This document shows positions 14,379 to 20,280 of a stretch of DNA of 20,280 bases, piece after piece. The DNA comes from DASPPK01 sp964399235 (GTDB lineage: Archaea > Thermoproteota > Bathyarchaeia > Bathyarchaeales > Bathycorpusculaceae). The notes under the pieces are model-generated. The model was not told where the DNA came from and searched no databases. It saw only the letters and a program-made list of their open reading frames with translations. The stretch is taken from assembly GCA_964399235.1 (NCBI GenBank), contig CAYNQC010000015.1:1-20280 (forward strand), read 5' to 3'. Numbering within the stretch: position 1 is the first letter of the stretch; each line of letters opens with the position of its first letter. Position numbers and translations under genes: made by a program.

Positions 14379-14386
14379 ATTATATC
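14379..14386 (+). promoter_or_regulatory. TATA-like element of the Fd/MvhD-NfnAB operon
   Basis: ATTATATC, ten bases after the thioredoxin reductase stop. Normal archaeal spacing puts the transcript start near 14411, at the edge of the inverted repeat described next. Confidence 0.45.
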
Positions 14387-14412
14387 ATTCAAAGATTTTT
14401 TCTAGATTTGCC

Positions 14413-14441
14413 GTTCACGGATTGCATGCAAAACCGTGAAC
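14413..14441 (+). repeat. Nested palindrome in the leader of the Fd/MvhD-NfnAB operon
   Basis: GTTCACGG (14413-14420) and its exact complement CCGTGAAC (14434-14441) enclose a second perfect palindrome, TTGCATGCAA (14422-14431). It lies between the TATA-like element and the weak GGTGA ribosome binding site, so it could be a protein operator or a hairpin at the 5' end of the mRNA. Confidence 0.6.
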
Positions 14442-14459
14442 CACCGGTGAGACCACCAG

Positions 14460-15680
14460 ATGAGCGAAAAATGCGTGGCAGCAATCGAGATCAACCAGGA
14501 TCTATGCAGTAAATGTTCAATCTGCCACTCCGTCTGTCCCTATGAGGCTATTAAACGAGACCCTGAAACAGGCAAAGTCGAAATCGACGTGCAGAAATGT
14601 CAGGTTTGTGGTATATGCTACAGCGCCTGCCCGGCCATGGCGGTTCAGATAGTCTATTACGATTATGACAGCCTGCTCAAACGCGTTGAAACCCTACGGG
14701 AAAAATGTGGGAGCGACACTCTTGTTCTCATGTGTAGAGGAAACTCGCCGTCAACGGGTGAAGTCAAGGAAATTCTCAGAGAGAATGATTTGAAAATAGA
14801 GAATTATGTCCCGTTGCGTGTCCCATGTGCGGGAAGAATACCTGCCGAATTTGTCTTCAGAGTTTTGAAAAGCGGAATAAAGAAGGTTGTGTCTATTCAG
14901 TGTGAAGACAGTTTCTGTCGCTTTAAGCAGGGCACAAGAATCAACACGAGACGACTGTTTCTGGGCAGAAAGGTCCTGCAGCAACTTGGTTTGGAGAAGG
15001 ATGCGTTCACGGTCATAAAATACTCCAGAAAAGCGATATACGACACGGAAAAATGTGTCGGTTGCGACAAATGCGTCTTCATTTGCCCCTACAAGGCAAT
15101 AGAAGCACAGCAGCTGGCAACGCCGAAGATACTCTTGGACTCCTGCATGGGTTGTGGAGCATGCGCCCTCGTGTGTCCTTACAATGCGATTGAAGTGAAA
15201 GGCTTTGAATTTGAAAGTGTTTTGAAGCTGTACATGGAAGCTGCGAAGAAGCTGAAAGCTCAAGGCGTGTCCCCTTTGGTTCTGGTTTTTGTGTGTCAAT
15301 GGTCTGAGTTTGCTGCGTTGGACAATCCTGAAAATGTATTGTTCAAGAAGAAAGTGATGACGATCGAGATTCCATGCTTCAAAGCTTTGGATCCGGTTCA
15401 TGTTGTAAACGCGTTGGAGAACGGTTTCGACGGCGTCATGGCCGCGGTTTGTCCGACTGAAGACTGCAAGCTTCAGGAAGGAAAGGAAACTGCTGAAAGA
15501 AACGTTGCGGTGTTGAAGAACGTCTTGAAAAAGATGGACATGCAGGAACGCTTCGAATTGTTCACGGTGCACCCTCGATGCGTGGGAGAATTTGAAAAAA
15601 GGTTTGAAGAGTTCTACAAGAGAATAGCTTCAATGCCGCATTTGAGATTGGAAGCTGCGGAGGCCAAAGCGCGTGTATAA
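14460..15680 (+). CDS. Tandem [2x ferredoxin + MvhD] iron-sulfur protein
   Basis: 406 residues made of two similar halves. Half 1: ferredoxin motifs Cys16/19/22/26 and Cys47/50/53/57, then an MvhD-like domain (about 85-185) with Cys92, Cys123, Cys148 and Cys153. Half 2: ferredoxin motifs Cys199/202/205/209 and Cys229/232/235/239, then an MvhD-like domain (about 270-390) with Cys279, Cys306, Cys331 and Cys336. MvhD links hydrogenase to HdrA through a [2Fe-2S] cluster. Both copies here keep four candidate cysteines, so up to four [4Fe-4S] and two [2Fe-2S] clusters are possible. No hydrogenase subunit is in the window. The stop overlaps the GTG start of the NfnA-like gene by eight bases, which makes the Nfn subunits its likely partners. 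Confidence 0.88.
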   Translation: MSEKCVAAIEINQDLCSKCSICHSVCPYEAIKRDPETGKVEIDVQKCQVCGICYSACPAMAVQIVYYDYDSLLKRVETLREKCGSDTLVLMCRGNSPSTGEVKEILRENDLKIENYVPLRVPCAGRIPAEFVFRVLKSGIKKVVSIQCEDSFCRFKQGTRINTRRLFLGRKVLQQLGLEKDAFTVIKYSRKAIYDTEKCVGCDKCVFICPYKAIEAQQLATPKILLDSCMGCGACALVCPYNAIEVKGFEFESVLKLYMEAAKKLKAQGVSPLVLVFVCQWSEFAALDNPENVLFKKKVMTIEIPCFKALDPVHVVNALENGFDGVMAAVCPTEDCKLQEGKETAERNVAVLKNVLKKMDMQERFELFTVHPRCVGEFEKRFEEFYKRIASMPHLRLEAAEAKARV

Positions 15681-16518
15681 GATTTTGGCAAAGAAGGAAT
15701 TGGCTCCGAAAATCAAGTTTCTGGAGGTTCATGCTCCTGAGATTGCTGAAAAAGCCTGCCCGGGGCAGTTCATAATGCTCATGGTTGGCGAGACGGGCGA
15801 ACGCGTACCGTTGACTTTGGCAGGTTACGACGTGAAGAAAGGCACAATAAGCTTTGCTTTCAACGAGGTTGGGAAAACCACGAAGCTTCTGGGATGCCTC
15901 AACGAGGGCGACTGCATATCAAGCATCACAGGACCACTTGGGAAGCCGTCGGAAATACGGAATTTCGGCAGAGTGCTCTGCATCGGAGGCGGCGTTATGA
16001 TTGCGCCGATGCTTTTGCAGGCGAAGGCTCTGGCAGAAGCTGGAAACAGCCTCACAACTGTCATCGGTGCAAGAACCAAGAATCTGCTGTTTCTTGAGGA
16101 AGAGATGAAATGCCTGAGCAGCGAGTTCCATGTTGCGACTGATGACGGCTCAAAAGGCTTCACCGGTTTGGACTTTCTGAAGGAGATTCTTGAGAAGGAG
16201 AAGTTTGATCGTTGCATTGCCTATGGGCCGGTTGTCATGATGAAGAATGTGTCTGAAATGACCAAGCCTCATGGCATTCCAACGATTGTGACTTTGACGC
16301 CTATAATGATTGATGGCATGGGAATGTGTGGCGTGTGCAGGGTCACCGTCGGTGGGAAGTTGAAGTTCGGATGTGTTGATGGTCCGGAATTCGATGGGCA
16401 TAATGTTAATTTTGACGAGTTGGTGAACAGGCAGAGGATGTTTCTGCCTGAGGAAAGATTGAGTTCATTCATTTGGGAAATTCAAGGAAGATGTGCCTGT
16501 GGCGGAAAGCAAGCCTAG
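15673..16518 (+). CDS. nfnA: NfnA/SudB-like FAD- and [2Fe-2S]-binding subunit
   Basis: 281 residues. An N-terminal ferredoxin-reductase FAD barrel (RVPLTLAG, 44-51), a nucleotide-binding domain beginning CIGGGVMIAP (103-112) and a C-terminal [2Fe-2S] segment with Cys219, Cys222 and Cys234 (MCGVCRVTVGG, KFGCVDGPEFDG). Asp214 in PIMIDGMG occupies the place of the unusual aspartate cluster ligand known from NfnA of Thermotoga. This is the small subunit of NADH-dependent ferredoxin:NADP oxidoreductase, also annotated as sulfide dehydrogenase or dihydroorotate dehydrogenase-like. The start is GTG with GGAGG nine bases before it, overlapping the preceding stop. Two further cysteines, CAC near the C-terminus, are extra. 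Confidence 0.92.
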   Translation: MYKILAKKELAPKIKFLEVHAPEIAEKACPGQFIMLMVGETGERVPLTLAGYDVKKGTISFAFNEVGKTTKLLGCLNEGDCISSITGPLGKPSEIRNFGRVLCIGGGVMIAPMLLQAKALAEAGNSLTTVIGARTKNLLFLEEEMKCLSSEFHVATDDGSKGFTGLDFLKEILEKEKFDRCIAYGPVVMMKNVSEMTKPHGIPTIVTLTPIMIDGMGMCGVCRVTVGGKLKFGCVDGPEFDGHNVNFDELVNRQRMFLPEERLSSFIWEIQGRCACGGKQA

Positions 16519-17911
16519 ACCCAAGATAAAGAAAGAAGCCGAGTCGATGCCTAAGCAGAAGCCAGAGGAACGTAGGAAAAATTTCAATGAGGTTGCGACT
16601 GGCTACTCGGAGGAACAGGCAAGGTCAGAAGCAAGCCGCTGCCTGCAATGTCCAAAACCGCAATGTGTTTCAGGCTGTCCAGTCGAAATATGCATTCCAG
16701 ACTTTATCAGACTTTTCAAAGAGGAAAAATACGAAGAGGCAATTGCAAAGATCAAAGAAAAGAACAGCTTACCCGCCATTTGCGGGCGTGTGTGCCCACA
16801 GGAAGAACAATGCCAAAAGTCATGCATACTCGGCAAAATCGGTGAACCCGTCAGCATCGGTAGATTGGAACGTTGGCTGGCTGACTGGGAACGGGACAGA
16901 GGAAAGACCAAGATTCCCGAGAAACCTTCACCTACAGGCAAAAAGGCCGCCATAGTGGGTGCCGGACCGGCTGGACTTACTGTTGCCGCAGACTTGGCGA
17001 AGTTAGGGCACAAGGTCGTTATTTACGAAGCTCTGCATGTGCCTGGCGGCGTGCTTGTTTATGGGATTCCCGAGTTTCGCTTGCCAAAAAGGATTGTTCA
17101 GGCTGAAGCCGATTACATTCAGAAGTTGGGAGCCGAACTTAATCTGGGCTATCTCGTTGGTCGAGTATACACGATTCCTGAATTGCTGAGGCAAAAGGGT
17201 TTTGACGCGGTTTTCATAGGCACTGGCGCCGGTTTGCCAGCATTTTTGGGAGTGCCTGGGGAAAACCTTGGCGGAATCTACTCGTCAAACGAGTTCTTGA
17301 TTCGGGTCAATTTGATGAAGGCTTACGCGTTTCCCATTTATGACACGCCCATAAGAATAGGCAAACACGTCGTCGTGATCGGCGGCGGCAACGTTGCCAT
17401 GGATTCGGCGCGTTCTGCATTGCGATTGGGTGCCGAAGAAGTCTGCATAGTCTACAGAAGATCTAGGGAAGAAATGCCTGCCCGACGAGAGGAAATTGAG
17501 AACGCCGAGGAAGAGGGTATAATCTGCAAGTTTCTGGCTAACCCCATAAGGTTTTTCGGAGATGAGAAAGGCTGGGTCAAAGCCATGGAATGTGTCTGCA
17601 TGGAACTCGGTCCGCCAGACGAATCGGGAAGGAGAAGACCGGTGCCCGTCAAGGGCTCAGAGTTTGTCATGGATACTGATACTGTCATCGTGGCTGTCGG
17701 CAGAACGCCGAACCCGATTATTCAAAGCACAACCGAAGGACTCGCAGTTACAAAATGGGGTACGATAGTGACTGATGAGAATGGAAAGACAAACATTGAA
17801 GGCGTTTACGCCGGCGGAGACATCGTCACAGGTGAAGCGACCGTGATAAGTGCCATGGGCGCAGGCAAGAAAGCGGCCAAGGCAATACATGAATACCTCA
17901 TGAAAAAATAG
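16493..17911 (+). CDS. nfnB: NfnB/GltA-like FAD and iron-sulfur oxidoreductase subunit
   Basis: 472 residues from a GTG at 16493; a second GTG at 16499 is equally possible and an ATG at 16547 would give a shorter form. The N-terminal domain holds the two [4Fe-4S] motifs of the glutamate synthase small-chain family (Cys50, 53, 58, 62 and Cys97, 101, 107, 111), plus an additional Cys67. FAD motif GAGPAG (156-161), NADPH-type motif GGGNVAMDSAR with YRRSREEMPAR, and the closing FAD motif GVYAGGDIVTGEATV. With the NfnA-like subunit, whose gene it overlaps by up to 26 bases, it forms the flavin-bifurcating Nfn complex (ferredoxin, NADH and NADP). No glutamate synthase large chain is nearby, so a role in glutamate synthesis is less likely. 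Confidence 0.92.
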   Translation: MPVAESKPRPKIKKEAESMPKQKPEERRKNFNEVATGYSEEQARSEASRCLQCPKPQCVSGCPVEICIPDFIRLFKEEKYEEAIAKIKEKNSLPAICGRVCPQEEQCQKSCILGKIGEPVSIGRLERWLADWERDRGKTKIPEKPSPTGKKAAIVGAGPAGLTVAADLAKLGHKVVIYEALHVPGGVLVYGIPEFRLPKRIVQAEADYIQKLGAELNLGYLVGRVYTIPELLRQKGFDAVFIGTGAGLPAFLGVPGENLGGIYSSNEFLIRVNLMKAYAFPIYDTPIRIGKHVVVIGGGNVAMDSARSALRLGAEEVCIVYRRSREEMPARREEIENAEEEGIICKFLANPIRFFGDEKGWVKAMECVCMELGPPDESGRRRPVPVKGSEFVMDTDTVIVAVGRTPNPIIQSTTEGLAVTKWGTIVTDENGKTNIEGVYAGGDIVTGEATVISAMGAGKKAAKAIHEYLMKK

Positions 17912-17989
17912 TGCCAGAATTGTAGTTTTTTAGGCTCGGCTGAGCGCGGTAGTTCTGTTGGAGAAGATGTATATTTGGTGTAAATGTGT

Positions 17990-18184
17990 TTATACTTCGC
18001 GGATTTCGCATTGGAGTTTCTTGATTGTTTCTTCAGCCTTCAAGGGTTCGATTTTCAACGTGTAGAGTTGTCTTGGCGTGCGAAGCTTCAGTTTCACAAT
18101 TTCCTTTAGCCGTTTGACGGCACAATATTCTGCGTGGCTGCTGAGTGAAATGAAATGTTCAGTGTTGGTGATTTCTGTAGGCAA
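17990..18184 (-). CDS. rpl38e: Ribosomal protein eL38
   Basis: 64 residues. The sequence follows the L38e family from end to end: opening PTEIT, then VKRLKEIVKLKLRTPRQLYT and a KAEETIKKL helix, close to the eukaryotic pattern KFKVRCSRYLYTLV. eL38 is a large-subunit ribosomal protein found in eukaryotes and mainly TACK archaea. The start is TTG with AGGTG nine bases before it. It lies 45 bases after the aldolase gene on the same strand and may be read with it. Two similar TGGTTCA/ACAC sequences are in that spacer. This is the best taxonomic marker in the window. Confidence 0.85.
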   Translation of the reverse strand: MPTEITNTEHFISLSSHAEYCAVKRLKEIVKLKLRTPRQLYTLKIEPLKAEETIKKLQCEIREV

Positions 18185-18229
18185 GTTGGTTCACACCTGT
18201 CTGATGTCTTGTGGTTCATACACGAGTTC

Positions 18230-19138
18230 TTATTTGTTTTGGTATGTGTCTATTTCCTTCAGCGAGGCTTCCAAAGTCTTCTTCTCTGCTTCTGTCAAAG
18301 GCAACGCTGGTCTGCGCGGGTATCCTGCAGGAAAGCCTTTCATTTTCATAGCTTCTTTGATGGCTGAAAGCTGATTGAACTTCTTAACAAGCACCTCGTT
18401 CGCAAAAGACACTATGTTCTGCAGTTTTGCTGCTTCCTCATACCGGCCATCTTCAAACGCCTTGTACAACTGGCTGCACAAAGCAGGAAACACGTTCGCA
18501 ACAGCCACCACTGCACCTTTTCCTCCTGCAGACAACGTTGGCAAGACTATATCAGCGGTGCCGGCCATCACGGAGAACTTTTCGTCGGTTAACCTTATGG
18601 TCTCTGTTATGGCCCCCAGGTTTCCGCTGCTATCCTTGACCCCGATGACTTTTTTGTTTTCAACCGCGAGTCTGCGGATGAAGGCAGGTTCTAGTGATAT
18701 GCCTGTGAATTTAGGTACACTGTAGACGACTATTGGGAGGTCAACGGCTTCTGAAAGGGTCTTGTAATGCTGGCAGATTTCTTCATTTGAGAGTTTGTAG
18801 TAGAAGGGGGTTACGACGAGCGCGGCGTCTGCACCCACGTCGGCTGCATCTTTGGTCAGCGCTATTGTTTCTTGGGTGCTCATGCTTCCTGTGCCTGCGA
18901 GAACTGGGACTCTGCCGTTGGCTTCGTTGACGACTGCTTCAATGACCTTCTTTCTTTCTTGTCTAGAAAGATATGGGGCTTCACCGTTGCTTCCACAGGG
19001 CACTAATCCTGAAACGCCGCCTTCAAGCCAAAATCTCACGCATTCCTTGAGAGACTCTATATCGAGTCCACCGTCTTTGGTGAACGGAGTGACGTGAGGG
19101 ACAAGGATCCCTTCTATAATGAGACTGGGCATCTTCAT
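18230..19138 (-). CDS. DapA-superfamily aldolase, 4-hydroxy-2-oxoglutarate aldolase-like
   Basis: 302 residues, a TIM-barrel class I aldolase. The Schiff-base lysine is Lys168 (VIGVKDSSG) and the catalytic tyrosine Tyr139. The substrate loop reads GSNGEAP (49-55) instead of the GTTGE of dihydrodipicolinate synthase. The Tyr139 loop is YSVPKFTG, which lacks the arginine that binds aspartate semialdehyde in true DapA. GSNGE and YSVP..TG are instead what I recall from 4-hydroxy-2-oxoglutarate aldolase (HOGA1), and the C-terminal part is also compatible. A pyruvate- or glyoxylate-forming sugar-acid/keto-acid aldolase is therefore more likely than lysine synthesis. No other lysine genes are nearby. 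A TATA box lies about 30 bases before the ATG. Confidence 0.85.
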   Translation of the reverse strand: MKMPSLIIEGILVPHVTPFTKDGGLDIESLKECVRFWLEGGVSGLVPCGSNGEAPYLSRQERKKVIEAVVNEANGRVPVLAGTGSMSTQETIALTKDAADVGADAALVVTPFYYKLSNEEICQHYKTLSEAVDLPIVVYSVPKFTGISLEPAFIRRLAVENKKVIGVKDSSGNLGAITETIRLTDEKFSVMAGTADIVLPTLSAGGKGAVVAVANVFPALCSQLYKAFEDGRYEEAAKLQNIVSFANEVLVKKFNQLSAIKEAMKMKGFPAGYPRRPALPLTEAEKKTLEASLKEIDTYQNK

Positions 19139-19167
19139 CTACTCGAAGTTCTAACATGGAGCTATCA

Positions 19168-19176
19168 GTATAAAAA
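19168..19176 (-). promoter_or_regulatory. TATA box of the aldolase gene
   Basis: The minus strand reads TTTTTATAC, followed by TG, about 33 bases before the ATG at 19138. The same core precedes the HIT-like gene at 6063. The short distance predicts a leader of only about ten bases, consistent with the lack of a clear ribosome binding site. Confidence 0.65.
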
Positions 19177-19249
19177 CCTGCAATCTCCCAGACTGCCATC
19201 GGACTAGACTTTCAGACTCAAAATGCTGTGCGAAATCGTCTAAAAGAAA

Positions 19250-20008
19250 CTAGAACAATACCTGACACGGGATGTTTTCCTTTGCGAAGGCGTTGGCAAG
19301 CTCTGTTTTCTTAGAGTTGAAGAAATCACTTGTCAAAGCGTATTCAAGGTTGTTCTTTCTGTAGACCCAGTCTGCATAGTGATAGTTCATTTTGTCGATG
19401 AGAACATGATCAACGTTTCCAGTCAGCTGTGACACTAAGCCTTCGGCCTCTGGGAGCAGCGGTGCGATCATGGCGAAGGTTTTGATTCCTTCTGAGTGCA
19501 GTTTCTTGAGTGTTTCTATTCGTTCTTTGATCGAGGGGGAGTTTGGTTCGAAGATTTTCCTGATGTTCTCGCTTGCGGTTGTAACTGTAAAGCCCACTTC
19601 AACATCGCGGAGTCTCTTCAGCAAATCAATATCGCGCGTTACCATGGGCGATTTGGTCTGGATGGTGACAGGCCAGTCGTGTTCGTCTAGGATTTCGAGG
19701 CATGTTCGCGTAACCTTGTAGTCTTTCTCAAGTGGCTGGTAAGGATCGCATAATCCGCTTATCCAGACTCTGCGCGCTTCTTTTCTGCGTATTTCACGCT
19801 GCAAGAGGTCTCCGGCGTTCGTTTTCACGTCGACGAATCTCCCCCAATCTTCTCGGTGACCAGTGAACCTCTTTATGAAACGTGCGTAGCAGTAGGCGCA
19901 GCCGTGTTCACAGCCGATGTAAGGATTAATGGTGTAGTCGAAAACTTTCGATTTGGACAATATTGTTTTTGCATAGACTTCTTTGACTATCACGAATAAA
20001 TCAACCAT
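19250..20008 (-). CDS. SplB-like radical SAM protein
   Basis: 252 residues from the ATG at 20008; GTG at 19993 and an ATG at 20047 are alternatives. A TATA-like element at 20052-20061 would start the transcript inside the longest form, so 20008 is preferred. The motif CEHGCAYCYA matches the radical SAM CxxxCxxC that binds the [4Fe-4S] cluster, preceded by NPYIGC. The following RFTGHREDWG, VWISGLCDPYQPLE and TIQTKSP segments are typical of the Rv2578c/SplB-related group. This group resembles spore photoproduct lyase, but members in non-sporulating archaea have no proven substrate. Its downstream neighbour is the aldolase gene with its own promoter. Confidence 0.85.
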   Translation of the reverse strand: MVDLFVIVKEVYAKTILSKSKVFDYTINPYIGCEHGCAYCYARFIKRFTGHREDWGRFVDVKTNAGDLLQREIRRKEARRVWISGLCDPYQPLEKDYKVTRTCLEILDEHDWPVTIQTKSPMVTRDIDLLKRLRDVEVGFTVTTASENIRKIFEPNSPSIKERIETLKKLHSEGIKTFAMIAPLLPEAEGLVSQLTGNVDHVLIDKMNYHYADWVYRKNNLEYALTSDFFNSKKTELANAFAKENIPCQVLF

Positions 20009-20105
20009 TTTGGCTATGCATGTGACTCCGTTCTGAAGGACACACATGCCCAGCTATAACTCTATCCCGAGGTTCAGAAGCGGGGGTGGGTTGAGGGGTG
20101 AACCT

Positions 20106-20156
20106 TTGTTCAGCCAACCAAAAAAGGTACAGTGCCACAATGTGATCGCTGAACAA
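20106..20156 (-). terminator. Inverted repeat with T-run after the right-edge membrane gene
   Basis: TTGTTCAGC (20106-20114) and its exact complement GCTGAACAA (20148-20156) lie just downstream of the stop at 20189 as read on the minus strand. Between the arms the minus strand has a run of six T (about 20120-20126), the usual archaeal termination signal. A second repeat, AGGTTCA/TGAACCT, lies further on at about 20071-20105. Confidence 0.4.
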
Positions 20157-20188
20157 GACTCTTACTTCAACATCCTTACTTGCTCATG

Positions 20189-20280
20189 TTACCTTTTCGT
20201 TCGTTCAGCTTGTCTGAAGAAATATGCAAGCAAGGCTGTGGAAATCGGCATCAAGATGTCCCATATTATGAGACCGCCAA
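20189..20280 (-). CDS. C-terminal end of a membrane protein (cut by window edge)
   Basis: Only the last 29 codons and a TAA are visible. They encode a hydrophobic segment (LIIWDILMPISTALLAYFF) followed by a short basic tail, RQAERTKR, as at the cytoplasmic end of a last transmembrane helix. The family cannot be named. The other frames here are less protein-like. Confidence 0.45.
   Translation of the reverse strand, partial: GGLIIWDILMPISTALLAYFFRQAERTKR

Noticed and set aside
4877..14441. Shared TTCACG-type heptamers upstream of etfB (4877), in the hdr spacer (9168) and in the Fd/MvhD leader (14413)
   Set aside because: A seven-base word is expected a few times by chance in 20 kb, and the surrounding bases and distances to the TATA elements differ.
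20183..20280. Plus-strand open frame running off the right edge
   Set aside because: Its translation is compositionally unlike a protein, while the opposite frame shows a clean hydrophobic helix with a basic tail and a stop followed by a terminator-like repeat.

Overview
The window looks archaeal. Several genes have TATA-type promoters 30-50 bases upstream of the start and GGAGG-type ribosome binding sites, TTG and GTG starts are common, and a complete gene for ribosomal protein eL38 is present. eL38 is known from eukaryotes and mainly TACK archaea. Together with the HdrA, NfnAB and ETF/acyl-CoA dehydrogenase content this suggests an anaerobic member of the TACK group, possibly a Bathyarchaeia-like lineage; the lineage is inference. 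I see no rRNA, tRNA, CRISPR array or insertion sequence, and no gene-free stretch longer than 300 bases.

Left third (1-6624), all on the minus strand. An acyl-CoA oxidation block reads etfB, etfA, acyl-CoA dehydrogenase 1, 3-hydroxyacyl-CoA dehydrogenase, acyl-CoA dehydrogenase 2 (cut by the left edge). Spacing is tight: 1 base between etfB and etfA, and a 4-base ATGA overlap before the last gene. Upstream of it lie an arrestin-like/zinc-ribbon protein, a HIT-like protein, and a small cluster of tiny membrane-protein ORFs.

Centre (6762-10337). A large HdrA flavo-iron-sulfur protein (minus) and a fused HdrC/HdrB-like iron-sulfur protein with two CCG domains (plus) diverge from a shared promoter region that carries four copies of a TGAATG/CATTCA half-site. 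The C-terminal MvhD-like domain of the HdrA has no cysteine at all.

Arsenic cluster (10412-11956, plus). A small Cys-rich protein of unknown function, a Cys-rich AbrB-fold regulator, and an arsenite S-adenosylmethionine methyltransferase. A dyad lies at the promoter of the regulator. A convergent M28 peptidase follows on the minus strand, separated by an inverted repeat that includes both stop codons.

Electron-transfer operon (13437-17911, plus). A thioredoxin reductase-like flavoprotein, then three overlapping genes: a protein built of two successive [2x ferredoxin + MvhD] modules, an NfnA-like subunit and an NfnB-like subunit. This resembles an NfnAB ferredoxin:NAD(P)H oxidoreductase with an added iron-sulfur wire that normally serves hydrogenase/HdrA complexes. 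It is the most interesting system in the window.

Right end (17990-20280, minus). eL38, a DapA-superfamily aldolase that resembles 4-hydroxy-2-oxoglutarate aldolase more than true DapA, a radical SAM protein of the SplB-like group, and the last codons of a membrane protein cut by the right edge.

Working model (inference): acyl-CoA oxidation passes electrons to EtfAB. The Hdr-like proteins and the Nfn-type complex then balance ferredoxin, NAD(P)H and thiol pools in an anaerobe that also detoxifies arsenic.
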